A DNA stretch of 64,000 bases from Ryuthela nishihirai (taxonomy: Eukaryota > Arthropoda > Arachnida > Araneae > Heptathelidae). The notes beneath the pieces are model-generated. The model was not told where the DNA came from. It searched no databases and saw nothing but the letters and a program-made list of their open reading frames with translations. Positions within the stretch are counted from its first letter, which is position 1, and every line of letters starts with the position of its first letter. Below, piece by piece: positions 22,822-34,859 of this stretch. The position numbers and the translations under genes are program-made. The stretch lies in the NCBI GenBank assembly GCA_038380435.1, contig JAWZYU010000009.1, forward strand, positions 61,471,901-61,535,900, read 5' to 3'.

Positions 22822-23028
22822 CATAATGTTAGAGACTATTTATTACAGAACTCTTTGGAAAAGGCATTATGAAATGTAATCATAATGTTAATGACTATTT
22901 ATTACAGAACTCTTTCTAATATTTGTCGGGGATCAGTTTGGAAAACCTCATTCTGAATTCTATTTAGGTAAAGAATTATCAGTTTGGAAAAACTCATTCT
23001 GAATTCTATTTAGGTAAAGAATTATCAG
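22822..23028. repeat. Two adjacent short tandem duplications
   Basis: A 59-bp unit starting CATAATGTTA occurs at 22822 and 22881. Directly after it, a 46-bp unit starting ATCAGTTTGGAAAA occurs at 22932 and 22978. Both are nearly identical pairs, so two independent small duplications lie side by side. Confidence 0.85.
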
Positions 23029-23930
23029 TTTTTAACATGGTTAAACAACATAAAGTACATTTTAAACTTTTGTCATTGATTTTGATTTTTTTTTATATAT
23101 ATTTTTGAGAGTTTGCCTCTCTGTCTACCTGCCTGTATATCTGTTTATTCGCCAACACTTCCTAAATGATCAGAACACCACAGCTTTATACTCTTATACA
23201 GCGAGATAAAGCTGTACCTAGGAGATACAATTTTATCTCACTCTAAGTTAGTGCACTGTAAAGTTTTCGACCACAGAAATTTATGCTCTCGCCAAAAGTT
23301 GGCCGATAAACTTCTGTCCATTGAAGCGGGTTTAATTCCGACACAATGCAACAAGGAACCTGATCTCTAAAACGTACGCATGCAAAAGGCAAGTGAGGCT
23401 ACCGCGCCAAATTAGGGCCGATCGGTCAATTGCTTGAGGAATTACTGGGAGCCGAAAACTTCTGTCACCAGTGATGTCTTCCCGGAAGTAAACTAGTATC
23501 CGCTGGAAGCTTGCTATTCTGAGTCAGTTTGTTAATGCTTAAGCAACGGCAGCAAATCTGCTAATTAATTATACCGTCAAAATTAATTCAAAAGATAAAT
23601 CGTCATATATGTTCATTTAATAGAAGGTTGGAAATGTTGATATAAAAATTTCCGTTTCTATCTGCAACATAAAACAGAATGATTTCAAATGTTATTACAT
23701 CATAGTGTTTTAAAAAATAAATCTTGACCCATTTTTTGACGATTCAACCAAATCCTTTATTATGTGACATGTAATTAGCCATTAGATGCTTGTCAATTAT
23801 ATGTCTATCTGTACTTAGACACCGCCAAAGAATCAGGGGCAAAATCTTATATACGTAAAGATTATATCCTCATTTACGTCGTTATGACATGACTAAATGA
23901 AATGATCTTATACACTGCTCAACATTGGAA
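23029..23930. other. Intergenic sequence, no supported gene
   Basis: The sequence is less AT-rich around 23280-23500. It contains GGTTTAATTCCGAC and GCCAAATTAGGGCCGATCGG, which looked faintly tRNA-like but lack matching A and B boxes at proper spacing. No feature is called. Confidence 0.4.
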
Positions 23931-24299
23931 TTGACCCACTCAGAAAGAACTTTGGATATGCATTCTAAATTAGCACGCAAGTGCAAGACAATGATATATG
24001 TATTTGATTGCATTTCCATCTAAAACACGTGGTATTTGCGGGAGTTCACAGAACTATAAACTAAATGGCTAAGCCAAATATTTCGGGTGCTGTATTTGAC
24101 GGCAAATTTACGAAAGAGTGTCGATACCAGATATTGAGAACGAAATGAAGATTCCACGACGACCCTTTTGTCAGTCATAACAGCTGGGAGTGTTTGAATG
24201 TGATCCAAACGTAAGGGCTGTGCGAAGGCGGGTGGTCTACCTGCAGTATTGCAGCACATGTGAGGCACGTGTTCAGATGCACTATGAGCATGACAGAAT

Positions 24300-25190
24300 A
24301 TAACATCAGTGAGGATGGTTGGACATTGTAGACGCCAATGGTCTCTAGAAGTTACTCATAGTCGTCTCACAGAATCAGGTGCTGTCAGTTGCACAAAAAC
24401 ATGGATCGATTGCCAGATTTATTGGCTGGCTGCAACACACATGACTTTTACCATTCGACAAACTGTAACTGCTTCCATGGAAGTTACCATCATAACCAGG
24501 ACCATTGCCATGAGACTGTGAGACGCAGTGCTGTAGGTCCACACTGTCCATTGTGTACACTATCATTGACTATACACCACCATCAATCTCAGATGGACTT
24601 CTGTCTGGTTGGAACTACCTGTAATAAGGAATGGAAATATGTCTTCAGTGAACAGTCCCGATTCTGCATATGTGCTGACTATAATCGCATCCATGTCTGG
24701 AGACAACGTGGTCAGAGAACAGCTATCATCTATGAATGACATACTGCTTGATAATAAGGTGTCTATATTTGGGGAGCCATCAGTTGCGAGAACAGATCAA
24801 CTTTGGTGCTTGTAATTGGCAATATGTTACCTACGTCCTATAGGCAGTTGCATTACCATTTACAGAGGGTATTCCTAATGCTATTTCCAGCAAGATAACT
24901 CTCACCCACATACTGCTGCTATCTCCAGGGTATGTCTACAAGGCACTACCCATGGCCAGCCATGTGCCCAGACCTGTCGACCATTGGGAACACTGAATAT
25001 TTGAGACATAATATGACATCTACAATCCCACCCACAACCAGAGAAAAATAATGCTGTGCTATGGAACCAAGTGCATGAACATGGTGAGATCTCTCAGGAA
25101 CACCGTCAAAATCTATATGCCTCTATGCTGCAACCTATCACAAAATATATCGCGAAAAAAGGCGATTTCTCTACTTAGTAAGGACACGAA
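24300..25190 (+). pseudogene. Tc1-like transposase, dead copy
   Basis: Parts of a Tc1-type (IS630-Tc1-mariner) DDE transposase are found in shifting frames. The first catalytic block reads KYVFSEQSRFCI followed by NRIHVWRQRGQR, so the usual D of FSDESRF has become E. The second block is FQQDNSHPHTAAISR near 24887, with its D intact. The third block reads PDLSTIGN near 24970, where the usual E of PIEH is lost. The C-terminus runs to IAKKGDFST at about 25180. The helix-turn-helix N-terminal part is badly eroded around 24309-24500. Two catalytic residues are changed and several stops are present, so it cannot be active. Terminal repeats could not be identified with confidence, although the element may begin near 23930. 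Confidence 0.85.
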
Positions 25191-25389
25191 ATATAATTCC
25201 ATGACACCCCCCAAACGTTCCACTATTCAAGATAGTACTACTTTATACAGAGGGTGCCACGTTTGACCCATCTAATGTCTAAGCATGCCTTAACTTTAAA
25301 AATAACATAACTGCGGATGTTATAATGAGTTATACTGTTATAATGAACAAGACATAAACTCTGATGGAATCAGATTCGTCTGGTTGTCT

Positions 25390-27590
25390 AATCATTGAGG
25401 TGCAGCGTGAGACTTTTGAATTTTGCGCATTGCCTAAATATAATAGCCAAACATTTCAGTGAAATTTCCTTCTAATAAAATATCAAACATATACAACACC
25501 AAACGTTTGTTGGTTAAATTTTAAATTTCGAATGTCAGTCTTTGAATAAACCTGCCTAACGTTTTGGACTGGAGGGAATTAATGTGATGGAGACTCCCAG
25601 AGGCTTTTCCATCGATAAACCAGCTTAATAGGGGATCCCATTCCGTCCTTTTGACTCGTCCTTTCCATCAGGACTGCCACCCTTCGGGCCCCAGCAGTAC
25701 CAGCCATCCTCATACAGGTCTCTCCATTGGGTCTGCGACCTACTGTTGCACGCCAGGGACACTTACTGAGCAGGGACCCCAACTTCTTAAAGGCACCCTA
25801 GGCTTCTCCACCACCTTTTTTTTATTCAATGCTTTCTGATCAGGGATGCCTCAAGTTCTCGTGTGGAGACCCTTAGTTTGGCTGCTCCATCGATAAGTTC
25901 GTCGACTGGGGATCACACACCCAGTCGCGAACCTTCAACTTCTACCTCTCCATAAGAACCGACTCGCCGCTCCGCAGCGTACAGACCTCCTCCCACTTCG
26001 GGGTTGCAACCTAACCTTCTCTGATGCCAAGGTGAGTCCGTCTAATCGGCTGCACTAAGCCCTTTCAACGGACCCTACACTTCATGGCATCTCCAGCACA
26101 GTTGCTGGCCTCGTGCACGCCAGAGGACCGCGAGGCGACCCTACTTCTCAGAGGCACCGTAGCACCCCCACCACTACAAGGTGGTCCGCACTTCGGGATT
26201 GAGGGGGGCTCTCTTAGTAAGGACAACGTAATAATGCATGACAATCCCAGTGCACCGCAGTACAGGCACTGCATATCACCATAAGGGAGTTGTCACTGAA
26301 ACCACTATCGACTAGCTAGGTTCCTGACTGTCTAAGCTACCTTACATTGGATCTGCCTTACTGCGGGAGAAGACCTGGTGAGAGAGAAACACTGCTTGGG
26401 ATTTTTAGCCTGTCTGTAGAAATAATCATTGAGGTGCAGTGAGAGTGGGATCTTTTGGGATTTTTGAAACAGAACCTAGGAATATGCCCATCACTCACTG
26501 AATTTTGTCAAATATCTGCCAAAATAATCAAAAGTATCTTTAGAATTTAGAGCCAAAATATTATAAGAAGTCCTAACTTTTAGCATGGGGAAGCTAACAT
26601 GATGGAGAGTCATCAGGCTCTCCCATCGACAAGTCACACTTAATAGGGCTGCAGTCCCGTTCTGCATGACCCTCAATTTCGTCCTCTCTGCCGGGACACC
26701 AACCGGCGGCCTCCCCAGCAATACCTCGAGCCGGACTTTGCTGCAGCCGAACAGACAACCCACATGACTGGGGACTCCAATCCCGGTCTGCAGGCCCCAC
26801 AAGTCCACTCCATCCCAACTCCATGACACCCCAAACTTTGCTGGGACCATAAAGGAGCCCACTTGACTGTGGATCCATTCCAGTCGGCAGGCCCTCAGTA
26901 AAGCTTTTCCATCGGGGCACCAAGATGACCTATGACTTCGCAGGGGCCAACCAGTGAGTCCACTCGACTTGGGACTTCGGTCCCAGTCGGCAGACACCCA
27001 GCCAGCCCCTCCATAGAGGCCACAAGGCACGCCAGAAACACCGACGAGCCGGCACCCAGTTTCACAGAGGCACCTTCAAATCCTCCACCATGTATCATAA
27101 TTAACTTAATCTTGGTAGCCTAAAGAGTTACTGGGGACTCTTAGTTTGGCTTTTCCATCGATAAGTCCGTTGGCCGGAGTGGAAGCCCTACAGCCGCAAG
27201 CCTCCAACTTCCTCCTCTCCATTGTGAGCGGGACGAAGCCACCCAATTAACAGTACTCCGACCACGATATCATCGAGACCGCATCGACAAGCCCACAAGA
27301 CGAGTGCACGAAGAAGGTGGGCAGCTCAATCCGTGGTACTCCCTGAGTACGGCCCCTCGATCGGGGCTGCAACCCCTTGCTTCTCAGGGGACAAGTCAAT
27401 AAGCCAACTGGACCGGCCCCCCTCTAAAACCAGTCCGCCGGCCCTCAACAGGCCCCCTCCACCGGGGGCCATAAGACATCTGAACTCCAGAGAGCCAGCG
27501 ATCCGAACCCAACTTCTCAGATGCACCGTAGCCCCCCCCCCCACCACAGTCTTAGTAAGAACGTACATTTTATTGTATGTCATTAGTTTA
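25390..27590. repeat. GC-rich block, two diverged ~1.1-kb tandem copies
   Basis: Copy A runs 25390-26420 and copy B 26424-27590. Both begin AATCATTGAGGTGCAG, pass through an AT-rich stretch to GGAGA..TC..AGGCT, then CCATCGAYAA..TTAATAGGG, and end CTTCTCAGAKGCACCGTAGC with a C-run and CTTAGTAAGRAC. Inside each copy a sub-motif (TTTCCATCGATAAG or close) recurs irregularly. The GC content is strikingly higher than in the surroundings. Open frames of up to 179 codons occur on both strands in several phases. They change phase between sub-repeats and show no known domain, so I treat them as repeat artefacts rather than genes. Confidence 0.7.
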
Positions 27591-27659
27591 TTCGCTACAT
27601 AGAGCTGAAAACGAAATCACGTATCATTCATCTGATGATCTGTGTCTGCCATCCGTTTC

Positions 27660-27990
27660 AGAAGATTCCATCCACTCCTTTTGAGTGGGATTATAATGGC
27701 GTCATGTGGTCAAAAATGGTCATTTGACTGTAGTGGATCTCTGCACCTGGTGATGGACGAAGTTCACCACCCACCATATAAATGGACAAGATTCACCACT
27801 CACCATATATTTCAGACCTGTTACTATCGGTTTTTCATTTGTTTGGGAAAGTGCAGAGTCATCTCGGAGAACGAAAATTTTCATCGGATGATGCCATCAA
27901 AAAGTGTTTTCAGGAACAAGAAAACATCGTTCTATCGGCAGGTCTTCGATAAGCTGTCTCAACATTTCTGGTTACTTGTTGGATAAAATA
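27660..27990 (+). pseudogene. Mariner-type transposase C-terminal relic
   Basis: The frames around 27795-27985 recapitulate the mariner C-terminal region. HHSPYISDLLLSVFHLFGK corresponds to the HPPYSPDLxPSDFHLF block containing the third catalytic position, followed by a SSDDAIKK-like segment. A neighbouring frame has the NKKTSFYRQVFDKLSQ region. The catalytic D is retained in the SDL position but the following motif is altered and a frameshift is present. The N-terminal two-thirds of the protein is missing. It is a different mariner lineage from the pair at 19945 and 38929, judging by sequence. Confidence 0.65.
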
Positions 27991-29133
27991 CACGTAAGTG
28001 TAAACATTTACTATATAATACCTTCAGTGAAAGTACATGCTTAAATAATGAACTTTACTTTCTGAGTTACTCTGGTATTTATACGAATTTTCGGGTGGAA
28101 ATATGTCCGGCATATGTTTTAAGTTGGGAATAGGGAGTTTTGCTCTCTATTCGCAACTTAAATAAGATTATAAGCCCACAAGACGTCTTATTAAATAAGA
28201 CTTATTTTATATATCATTTTATATATATTACAATATATATCAGAGAGTGTCCGATTTACGTACTCAACAAAATTATCGGCGCCCTATCTTCCTTTGAAGT
28301 AAATACGACCTCAGTGACTTATTGCACCATTTATATGCTTCAGGTTTATTTTCTACCTTACCTTTCATTTGCCAACTAACTCGTAACTGTAGGCCCTCGC
28401 GTTCGGAGAATAAAATAGAAGAACGACTTTCATATTTCCCGTTTTTTAGGGGGAAGAAATCAAGGTGTGATATTTTTATTATCCAGAATATTTCCCACGT
28501 CAGAAGCCTACATTTGATACACAACTTGTTGCTTTAGGCACTAGAGTTCTGGCGATATAGCGGAAAAATCGTTTTAATATTTAACTTTTTTTATGGAGGA
28601 AGAATATATGGGGGTCAATTTGTTGTAGCCTATGACACTCGTTACGTTATAAGGTTTCATTTGACACAAAAATCATTGTTTCTCTGTCGCGTTCGAAAAA
28701 TAATGCTGAACAACTTGTTTTGACAAACACACAAACGGACAAATGACGAGCGAAAAGCAACAAAAATAAACAGATAATAATAATAAAAAAATAAGGAGGA
28801 TCCTCCTTTCCTTCCATTCTAATGCCCGTTAAACAATTCCTTGAAAAATACGTGTACTACACATATACATAGCAATTTTCGCCTGCGTTCCGGTTATTAG
28901 CATTGGTCACATTGCCCCCCCCCCTCCTAGATCGGCCCTGAGACTGATTTACCTATTGAATTCATATTGCTAAGTGAAATAGCTCTTTAGACAGAACAGA
29001 GAAGAATTTAGTTTAACATATAATTAACTGTATTGTTGCAAGAATGCTCTCTGTTATTCACTGGTTTTTAAAGGTACAGTCGAGCATTTGGCATTATACA
29101 CCAATAGGTAACACAAAAATGTTATTTAATCTT
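27991..29133. other. AT-rich sequence with a poly-C hAT-like end
   Basis: No gene is supported. At 28905-28945 the sequence CCCCCTCCTAGATCGGCCCTG resembles the G-rich CAGGGCCGGATCTAGG ends common to non-autonomous hAT elements. The partner end was not located. Confidence 0.4.
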
Positions 29134-29695
29134 CTGAAGCTGAAAGAGAACCAACGTTGAGATTCGTTATCTTCTAATATGTGAACAATCAGAAATTTAG
29201 CTCACAACAGAAATTTAGATCACACTATTAACAGACTGACGGTTCTTCTTCAATGCAGATGATCACCTCATCAAATTCCCGAATAATGACAATATGCATT
29301 CGATATAGCACGATTCGCGGACTTTCTACTAGAATAAGCTACGAACTCACTCATTTATTGCTGCAGCATAAATGGATAAACATCTCACACTTAACTAACT
29401 CCCGCTTAATGGCCATCGATACTAATCGCTACTATATACTGCTAATCTAAGACTAGATCTGATTCTAATAATTAGCAGCGATATACATCGCTATTAATTA
29501 CTGCTCATCTAAGACTAGATCTGTCTGTTCTCTCCTGCAGGATACACCTGGTAACATTCTCCTGGTATATTCTAAAAGAAGAAAATATTGCACATCTTTG
29601 TACCACTTGACAATGGCAACACTGGTGTGAGCTAAATTTCTGATTGTTCACATGTTAAATAACGAATCTCAGCGTTGGTTCTCTTTCAGCTTCAG
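29134..29695. mobile_element. Non-autonomous element with ~71-bp inverted repeats
   Basis: The left repeat 29134-29205 (CTGAAGCTGAAAGAGAACCA to AGAAATTTAGCTCAC) pairs with the right repeat 29626-29695 with only a few mismatches. Inside, TCTAAGACTAGATCTG occurs twice about 60 bp apart. The element encodes nothing recognisable. It is a MITE-like or larger deletion derivative of a DNA transposon. A target duplication could not be established. Confidence 0.8.
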
Positions 29696-29699
29696 AGTA

Positions 29700-32214
29700 G
29701 GGAACTGTTACATTCCCTAACTTGCTCCGCAAGTAGTAAGCTTTCTTTACTTCTTTAATATAAAAATATATAGAAGACTGTGAGTTATTGAGATACTGGG
29801 TGGCAAGGGATCTCGCTAATTCTGACTATAAAATATACATATTAAAATTTTAGGAATTCCTATCGTTCTATAAGAGTCCTAAAAATGAAAAGTAACATAT
29901 GTCAATAATCAACAGACTTATAGACTTCATATTAAATTCAGAGGGAAATAGGGACAAAAAAAAGTAAAAGGAGAATCCTAGAGATTAGAGATCCATTGCA
30001 GTATAAAATTTTCCCTCCATTTTCCTCTAATGTTACCGTTACATTCCCAAAATACTCGAGCAGTTTCGTGTGATCGTTCAATGTCTCTGGTAGTCTAGTC
30101 ATATTTACTCCAAACGAAAAGTCGAATTTTTGTTGTTATTGGATCATAAAACGGTCTTTACTGTTAAACGTGAGTTTAGGTGTGAATTTCAGATAATACA
30201 ACACTTGAGCCTCTTGGATTGGAAGTGTACTAAAGCGTTTAAGACTGGAATCTCCAGCGGAATATGGACCAACAAAAAAATTAGTCTATCCTTTTCTACT
30301 CTGAAACCAGGTATTGATTTTTTTTAACTGCGGATGCAGGTTTGCAAGAGCTCTTTCAAAAAATCTTCCAAAACAGTGCAATTTCGTCTACGTCGAAGAC
30401 GTGATTAGAAAAACATCGTTACGTTTCAACTATGCTAATTTCTATGGGGAATTTTAAGCTACCTCATCAGCATTAGTAGTTTCGCCTTGAATTCTGATGT
30501 GAAATAAACATACTCTAACTTTCATTGAAACCTTCCCCTTAAAATTTCCGCTACGTTTGTCTTTCACGGTCTCAAAAATAATCAACTCTTTAATTTGAAT
30601 GATAGCAAGTCTTGAAAGCACAAACACTGATTTCGATGTTGTACCGAAAAAATTAAAAGTTTTTCCATCTAAGACACAATCCAGTTCATTGCCTGATAAT
30701 TATTAATTGCAGTGAGCCTACATTTTTTTTAAATTTCAGAACTGATTCTGGTGTTTAATTTCATACTTTTTTGTACAGTTGTACGATAAAGATAAAATTA
30801 CCTTCCAGTGTGACAGTTCGACTAACTATCTGATAAGTTTCACTCTTTTCCTTTCACTTCTAAGCTATGTTTATTTTTAACATAATCATTGGAGCTGTGA
30901 CATTTGGCGACTGTCATAAATATCGATCCTTGTAAGGTAAGTACCAAAAAACAACCCACGGGTCAACAAGGCTCCTAAAAACGATGATTCCGAACAACTG
31001 TAGAAATATCACAATGACTTCTCATACTGTTTACCAGGATAAGAATGAGGTCTGGTGGCAGTATTTCCACTTTTCCCGGAGAGCAGATCGGGGCTAGTGG
31101 AAGGTGCTTGAAGAATGGGAGGAGGATACTTGCGACCTCAACGCTTCCCCTAAACGAATTCCACGCAAGTTCTATAGCAATATACAGCAACTGGTGGAAA
31201 TAATATTTCTAAATAATAGATTCGTATTGTTGTTCAACATATCCATGCGAGTCCCTTTTCTTAATTATGAAATATTTGAAATTCAAATACCGATATAGAC
31301 TCTCAGATTGCAATTTCTACAGCTGCCTAAGAACAGGAAACTGTTCTTGCCAAATTATTGTCAGTTGGATGAAGATTTGCAGTGTCAAATGCCACATTGA
31401 TTTATCTTGATTTACTTTTATTTCATTGATTTCATTTGCATTATGATTGTTTAATACGTTTTTAATAGTTTTTCCTTACACGTGCATACACGTATTTTTT
31501 TTAAAGCGTACATATATACTCTTGTTGCTTTATGCTCTCTTCCATAGCCACCTAGATGCGCAGGGCCTGAAAAGTCGTTGAACAAAAGAAGGGATGAAAG
31601 GAGAGCAATTAAATATGAATAAAAATTTAAGTGATTTCATTTCGCTGAAGTTTAGTCATAAACCCTTTGTTTTAAACAGCCTAAAATATAATAATTTTAC
31701 TGACTATGAATTTATTTAAATATTTACAAATATTCTAAAATTAATTAGAATTTTTTGTAAATATATTTCTGCCAGAACATGTTTGGAAGATAGAATTATA
31801 ATTAAAATCCGATTTATTTTAAAATGAATTTTTCGTTAGTTCGCTGTTCACGCCCGGTAAGATAGAAAAGCTCTGACGCTTCACGTTAGCAAAAATTTAA
31901 ATTAAGTCCTTCAAGATTAAAAGATTGACGACTTCTGCTCTATAAGGTTCAGGTCTGGAGAATAGGATGGTTATTTTAATTTGTATCTGCTACCTCAAGG
32001 ATTCCGCTTTATTATAAAGACTACTTGTAGCTGTATCGGTGTTTGTTGATATACACCAATAAATTGAATGTTAAAACATTCAATATACGGAACACCTCCT
32101 ATCCATTAAAAACATTATTAGGGAAAATAGGACTGACTTGAGAAGACAATAACAAAATACAGCGAAACAAAGATAACCCATTGTTCAATAAATAGTAACA
32201 GAAGCATCAATATG
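29700..32214. other. AT-rich intergenic sequence
   Basis: A search on both strands found no recognisable transposase, LINE or host protein motif. A 64-65-codon plus-strand frame occurs at 30130 and another at 31104; neither has a motif. A T-rich stretch lies near 31490-31505. Confidence 0.45.
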
Positions 32215-32776
32215 CAGGTACTGGACAGAAAAATGGAAACAGTTCCATGTTATCAAAATAGAAAATAACTTTCAGAACTCAATAACTTTTTCAATGTGAT
32301 CTATAATGAAAAATAGGTCTATAGATAAATTAAATATCTCAAACAAATCTATCTAAATCTCCATTTTAAACAATATTTATACATTATTCAAAGAGTTATG
32401 AAGGCTGGAATATTTGACTTGCTACGAAAAATAACCCCAAAATTTTATTAAAACATTAAAAAGGTTACGAGATCAATACCGGGTGCAATTCCCCTGTACT
32501 CTACAGGAGTTAAGTATGATTTTTCATCTCTTAACCTGTTTTATTGTTTTAATCAAATTTAGGGTCAATATTTTTTGTAACCTGTTAAATATTCCAGCAT
32601 TCATAACTTTTTGAATACTGAACAAATATTGTTTAAAATTTAAATAACTGATTGAGATATTTAATTTTTCTTTAAACATATTTTTCGTCATAATCATTTT
32701 TGAAGAAGTTATTAAGCTCTGAATGTGATTTTCTATTGTGATAAAATTGAATCTTTTTCATTTTACTGTCAAGTAT
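32215..32776. mobile_element. Long-inverted-repeat MITE, Tc1-like ends
   Basis: Left 32215-32473 and right ~32535-32776 are inverted repeats of about 240-260 bp with about three-quarters identity by eye. Landmarks in both arms are CTKGACAG, AGAAAATMACWTTCAGA, AATAACTT, AAATATCTCAA, TTTTAAACAATATTT and GCTGGAATATTT. The outer end CAGGTACTGGACAGAAAAAT is almost identical to the start of the Tc1-like relic at 37945. Related fragments lie at 49340-49440 and 58852-58985. No coding region is present, so this is a non-autonomous derivative. Confidence 0.78.
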
Positions 32777-33125
32777 TTGTATACTAATTAACGACGAAAT
32801 GGTGACCGGGATATTTGAGCTAAGTCGTAGAAACATGCAATGAGTTTTAAATCCGCGAGTTTAAATGTTCGGTGCCATGTGAGAGAGCTACAACAGCGGA
32901 ATAAACATATCTTCCGTGGAGTAAAATGTGACTACGAGCGGTGAACTAGAATCGGTCATTTACAACACCGATATATTTGTAGAATTATGTAAAGAGAAGA
33001 GTACTGAAAGTGAAAACAAGGGAAATAACAATTATATTGTAGGTTTCACTTGTAAGTGGAATCTTCCTGTAATATTCGCAAGCAGACAGGAAGACAACGG
33101 TAACGGAAATGAATACATAGAACAT

Positions 33126-33185
33126 GTAGGAAAGCAGATTGTAAGCTGAAAACATCATAGTTGTGCTTACAATCTGCTTTCCTAC
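33126..33185. repeat. Perfect 21-bp-arm hairpin
   Basis: GTAGGAAAGCAGATTGTAAGC at 33126-33146 is exactly reverse-complemented at 33165-33185 across an 18-base loop. No element boundaries are visible. Confidence 0.88.
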
Positions 33186-33539
33186 ACGTTGCAATGCGTG
33201 TTTGAAAGTGTATATTTTGTAAAGAGATCGTTAAAACTTTTAAATTTCTGTCTATATAATGTATTCCGTGCACCTGTATTTTTATAACAGAAACAGTGAA
33301 TATCAAAAGTCAGAATTAGATTTAGGGTGTGGTAAATATCAACAATAGTAGAAGAGAAAGCTGACTAGATAGCGTTAGTTTGCACACTTTATTGAAGTAT
33401 GAAAAGTTTTGATTCATAATATATGAGAATTCAGTCGTGTTATCTGTATTGACATACAAGTCAAGGCAGTTTCATATATTTTACACAAAACAGCCTGTTG
33501 TCGCGGGAACAGGTTGTTTTAATTAAATTTCCGGTTTAT

Positions 33540-34215
33540 ATATATATGTTCCGCTAAAGCTCGAAAGCTGTTAATGTGCACATTACCTAGCTAATCTGCA
33601 GATTAACTGATTTGCTCCGTTAACGTTCGGAATCAAGAGTTTTCCGTATTTTACCTAGGTAATGTGCACATTAACGGCTTCCGTATCGTTAAAGTTCAAA
33701 AGTTTGTTTCTCTCATAGTGGTGAATCTCTTGAATATGAATCTTCGTGTCACGTGATTCACTCGTCCGCATTATAAAAAACGCCCCGGATGAGCGGAGGC
33801 CAAGTGAGAACGAATCGGTCAAGTGATTCATTCTTGATAACGAATCACTAAAATGATTCGTTCTCACTTGGCCTGCTCATTTTGGGGGCGTTTTTTATAA
33901 TTCGGACGACTGATTCATGTTGACAGAGGGATGATCCTGGTTTCAACTCTACTTTCGGACATTAGATAAATAACATTATGTTAATTTAAGCGTACAGAAA
34001 CGTTCCTGTTGTTCCAGCAAAGATCTTATTTTCACTTTAACGAGTACCTAGTAGGTAATGTGCAGATTATCCAGGTAATTTGCAGATTACCTAGGTAATT
34101 TGAGAAATGAAACATTTTTCCGCATGTTAACGGATCACCCTAGTTAATCTGCACAATACCTAGATAATCTGTAGAATAACTGATTTCTGCACTTTAGCAG
34201 TAACATATGTTATAT
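33540..34215. mobile_element. Nested foldback element with repeated motif
   Basis: The outer ends (ATATGTTCCGCTAAAGC at 33545 and CTTTAGCAGTAACATAT at 34193) are inverted. The arms contain many copies of TAATSTGCASATTACCTAGG in both orientations (33575, 33652, 34058, 34085, 34145). At its centre a second palindrome has 62-bp arms at 33755-33816 and 33855-33916 (GATTCACTCGTCCGC, TTATAAAAAACGCCCC, GGCCAAGTGAGAACGAATC). No protein is encoded. This is a multi-arm foldback MITE or one hairpin MITE nested in another. Confidence 0.75.
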
Positions 34216-34487
34216 ACGATTTATGTAGAAATGATTAAATTTAGTTAAAGTGTGCTCTGTTAAAAAATGCCGCGATCAATTCCCATTGCTTCATCGTAAC
34301 CAACTTTAAGCCTTTAGAACATTTTAGTTATAAGGCCTAGGTCGTTGATGGCAAATGTAGGTATAATAATAAAAATAAATAAATAATGCATAATAAGCAT
34401 ATTAGTATAATAAAGAAGGTAAATGAAATATTAAACATGAATAAATAATAAATCAATAAATAAACAAAGTATAATTCATCTATCCCT

Positions 34488-34682
34488 CAATTTATACGAT
34501 ACTCAGTTTACACGGTTTCGGTTTTACACGGTAAAAAATATGTAACCAATTTTGATTTACGCGATGACAGACTCTGTTTTACACAGTCAAGAAAATGCAA
34601 CAAATTTCATTTCACAGGGTAAAGAATATACAACCAGTTTCGTTTTACTCAATTGCAGACTCGGTTTACAAGGTACGGATTG
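34488..34682. repeat. Short tandem motif GTTTTACACGGT
   Basis: Variants of GGTTTTACACGGTAAAAAATATG..CCAATTTTG occur about four times at roughly 50-60 bp spacing (34508, 34533, 34576, 34643). It may be the subterminal repeat of a DNA transposon. A loosely similar reverse sequence lies near 36980-37005, too weak to pair the two as ends. Confidence 0.55.
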
Positions 34683-34859
34683 ATATTTTTAAAATGCGTG
34701 TTGATATACCCTGGCGAAAATTGAAAAAAGAACACCATTAACAATTGAAGCGTAATCTATGAGATTTATTTAGCAGAAACAACTTGTTGGAAAAGAACAG
34801 TGATCACACATGTGAAGTGATTCAATATTTATTTTATCTTTTAATGAGTATTAAATTTT

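Noticed and set aside
23280..23500. tRNA gene or SINE head near GGTTTAATTCCGAC
   Set aside because: No box A at proper spacing, no cloverleaf stems and no repeat elsewhere in the window.
26491..27030. 179-codon minus-strand open frame as a gene
   Set aside because: It lies in the GC-rich duplicated block, where long frames occur on both strands in several phases. It has no known domain and no matching frame in the other copy.
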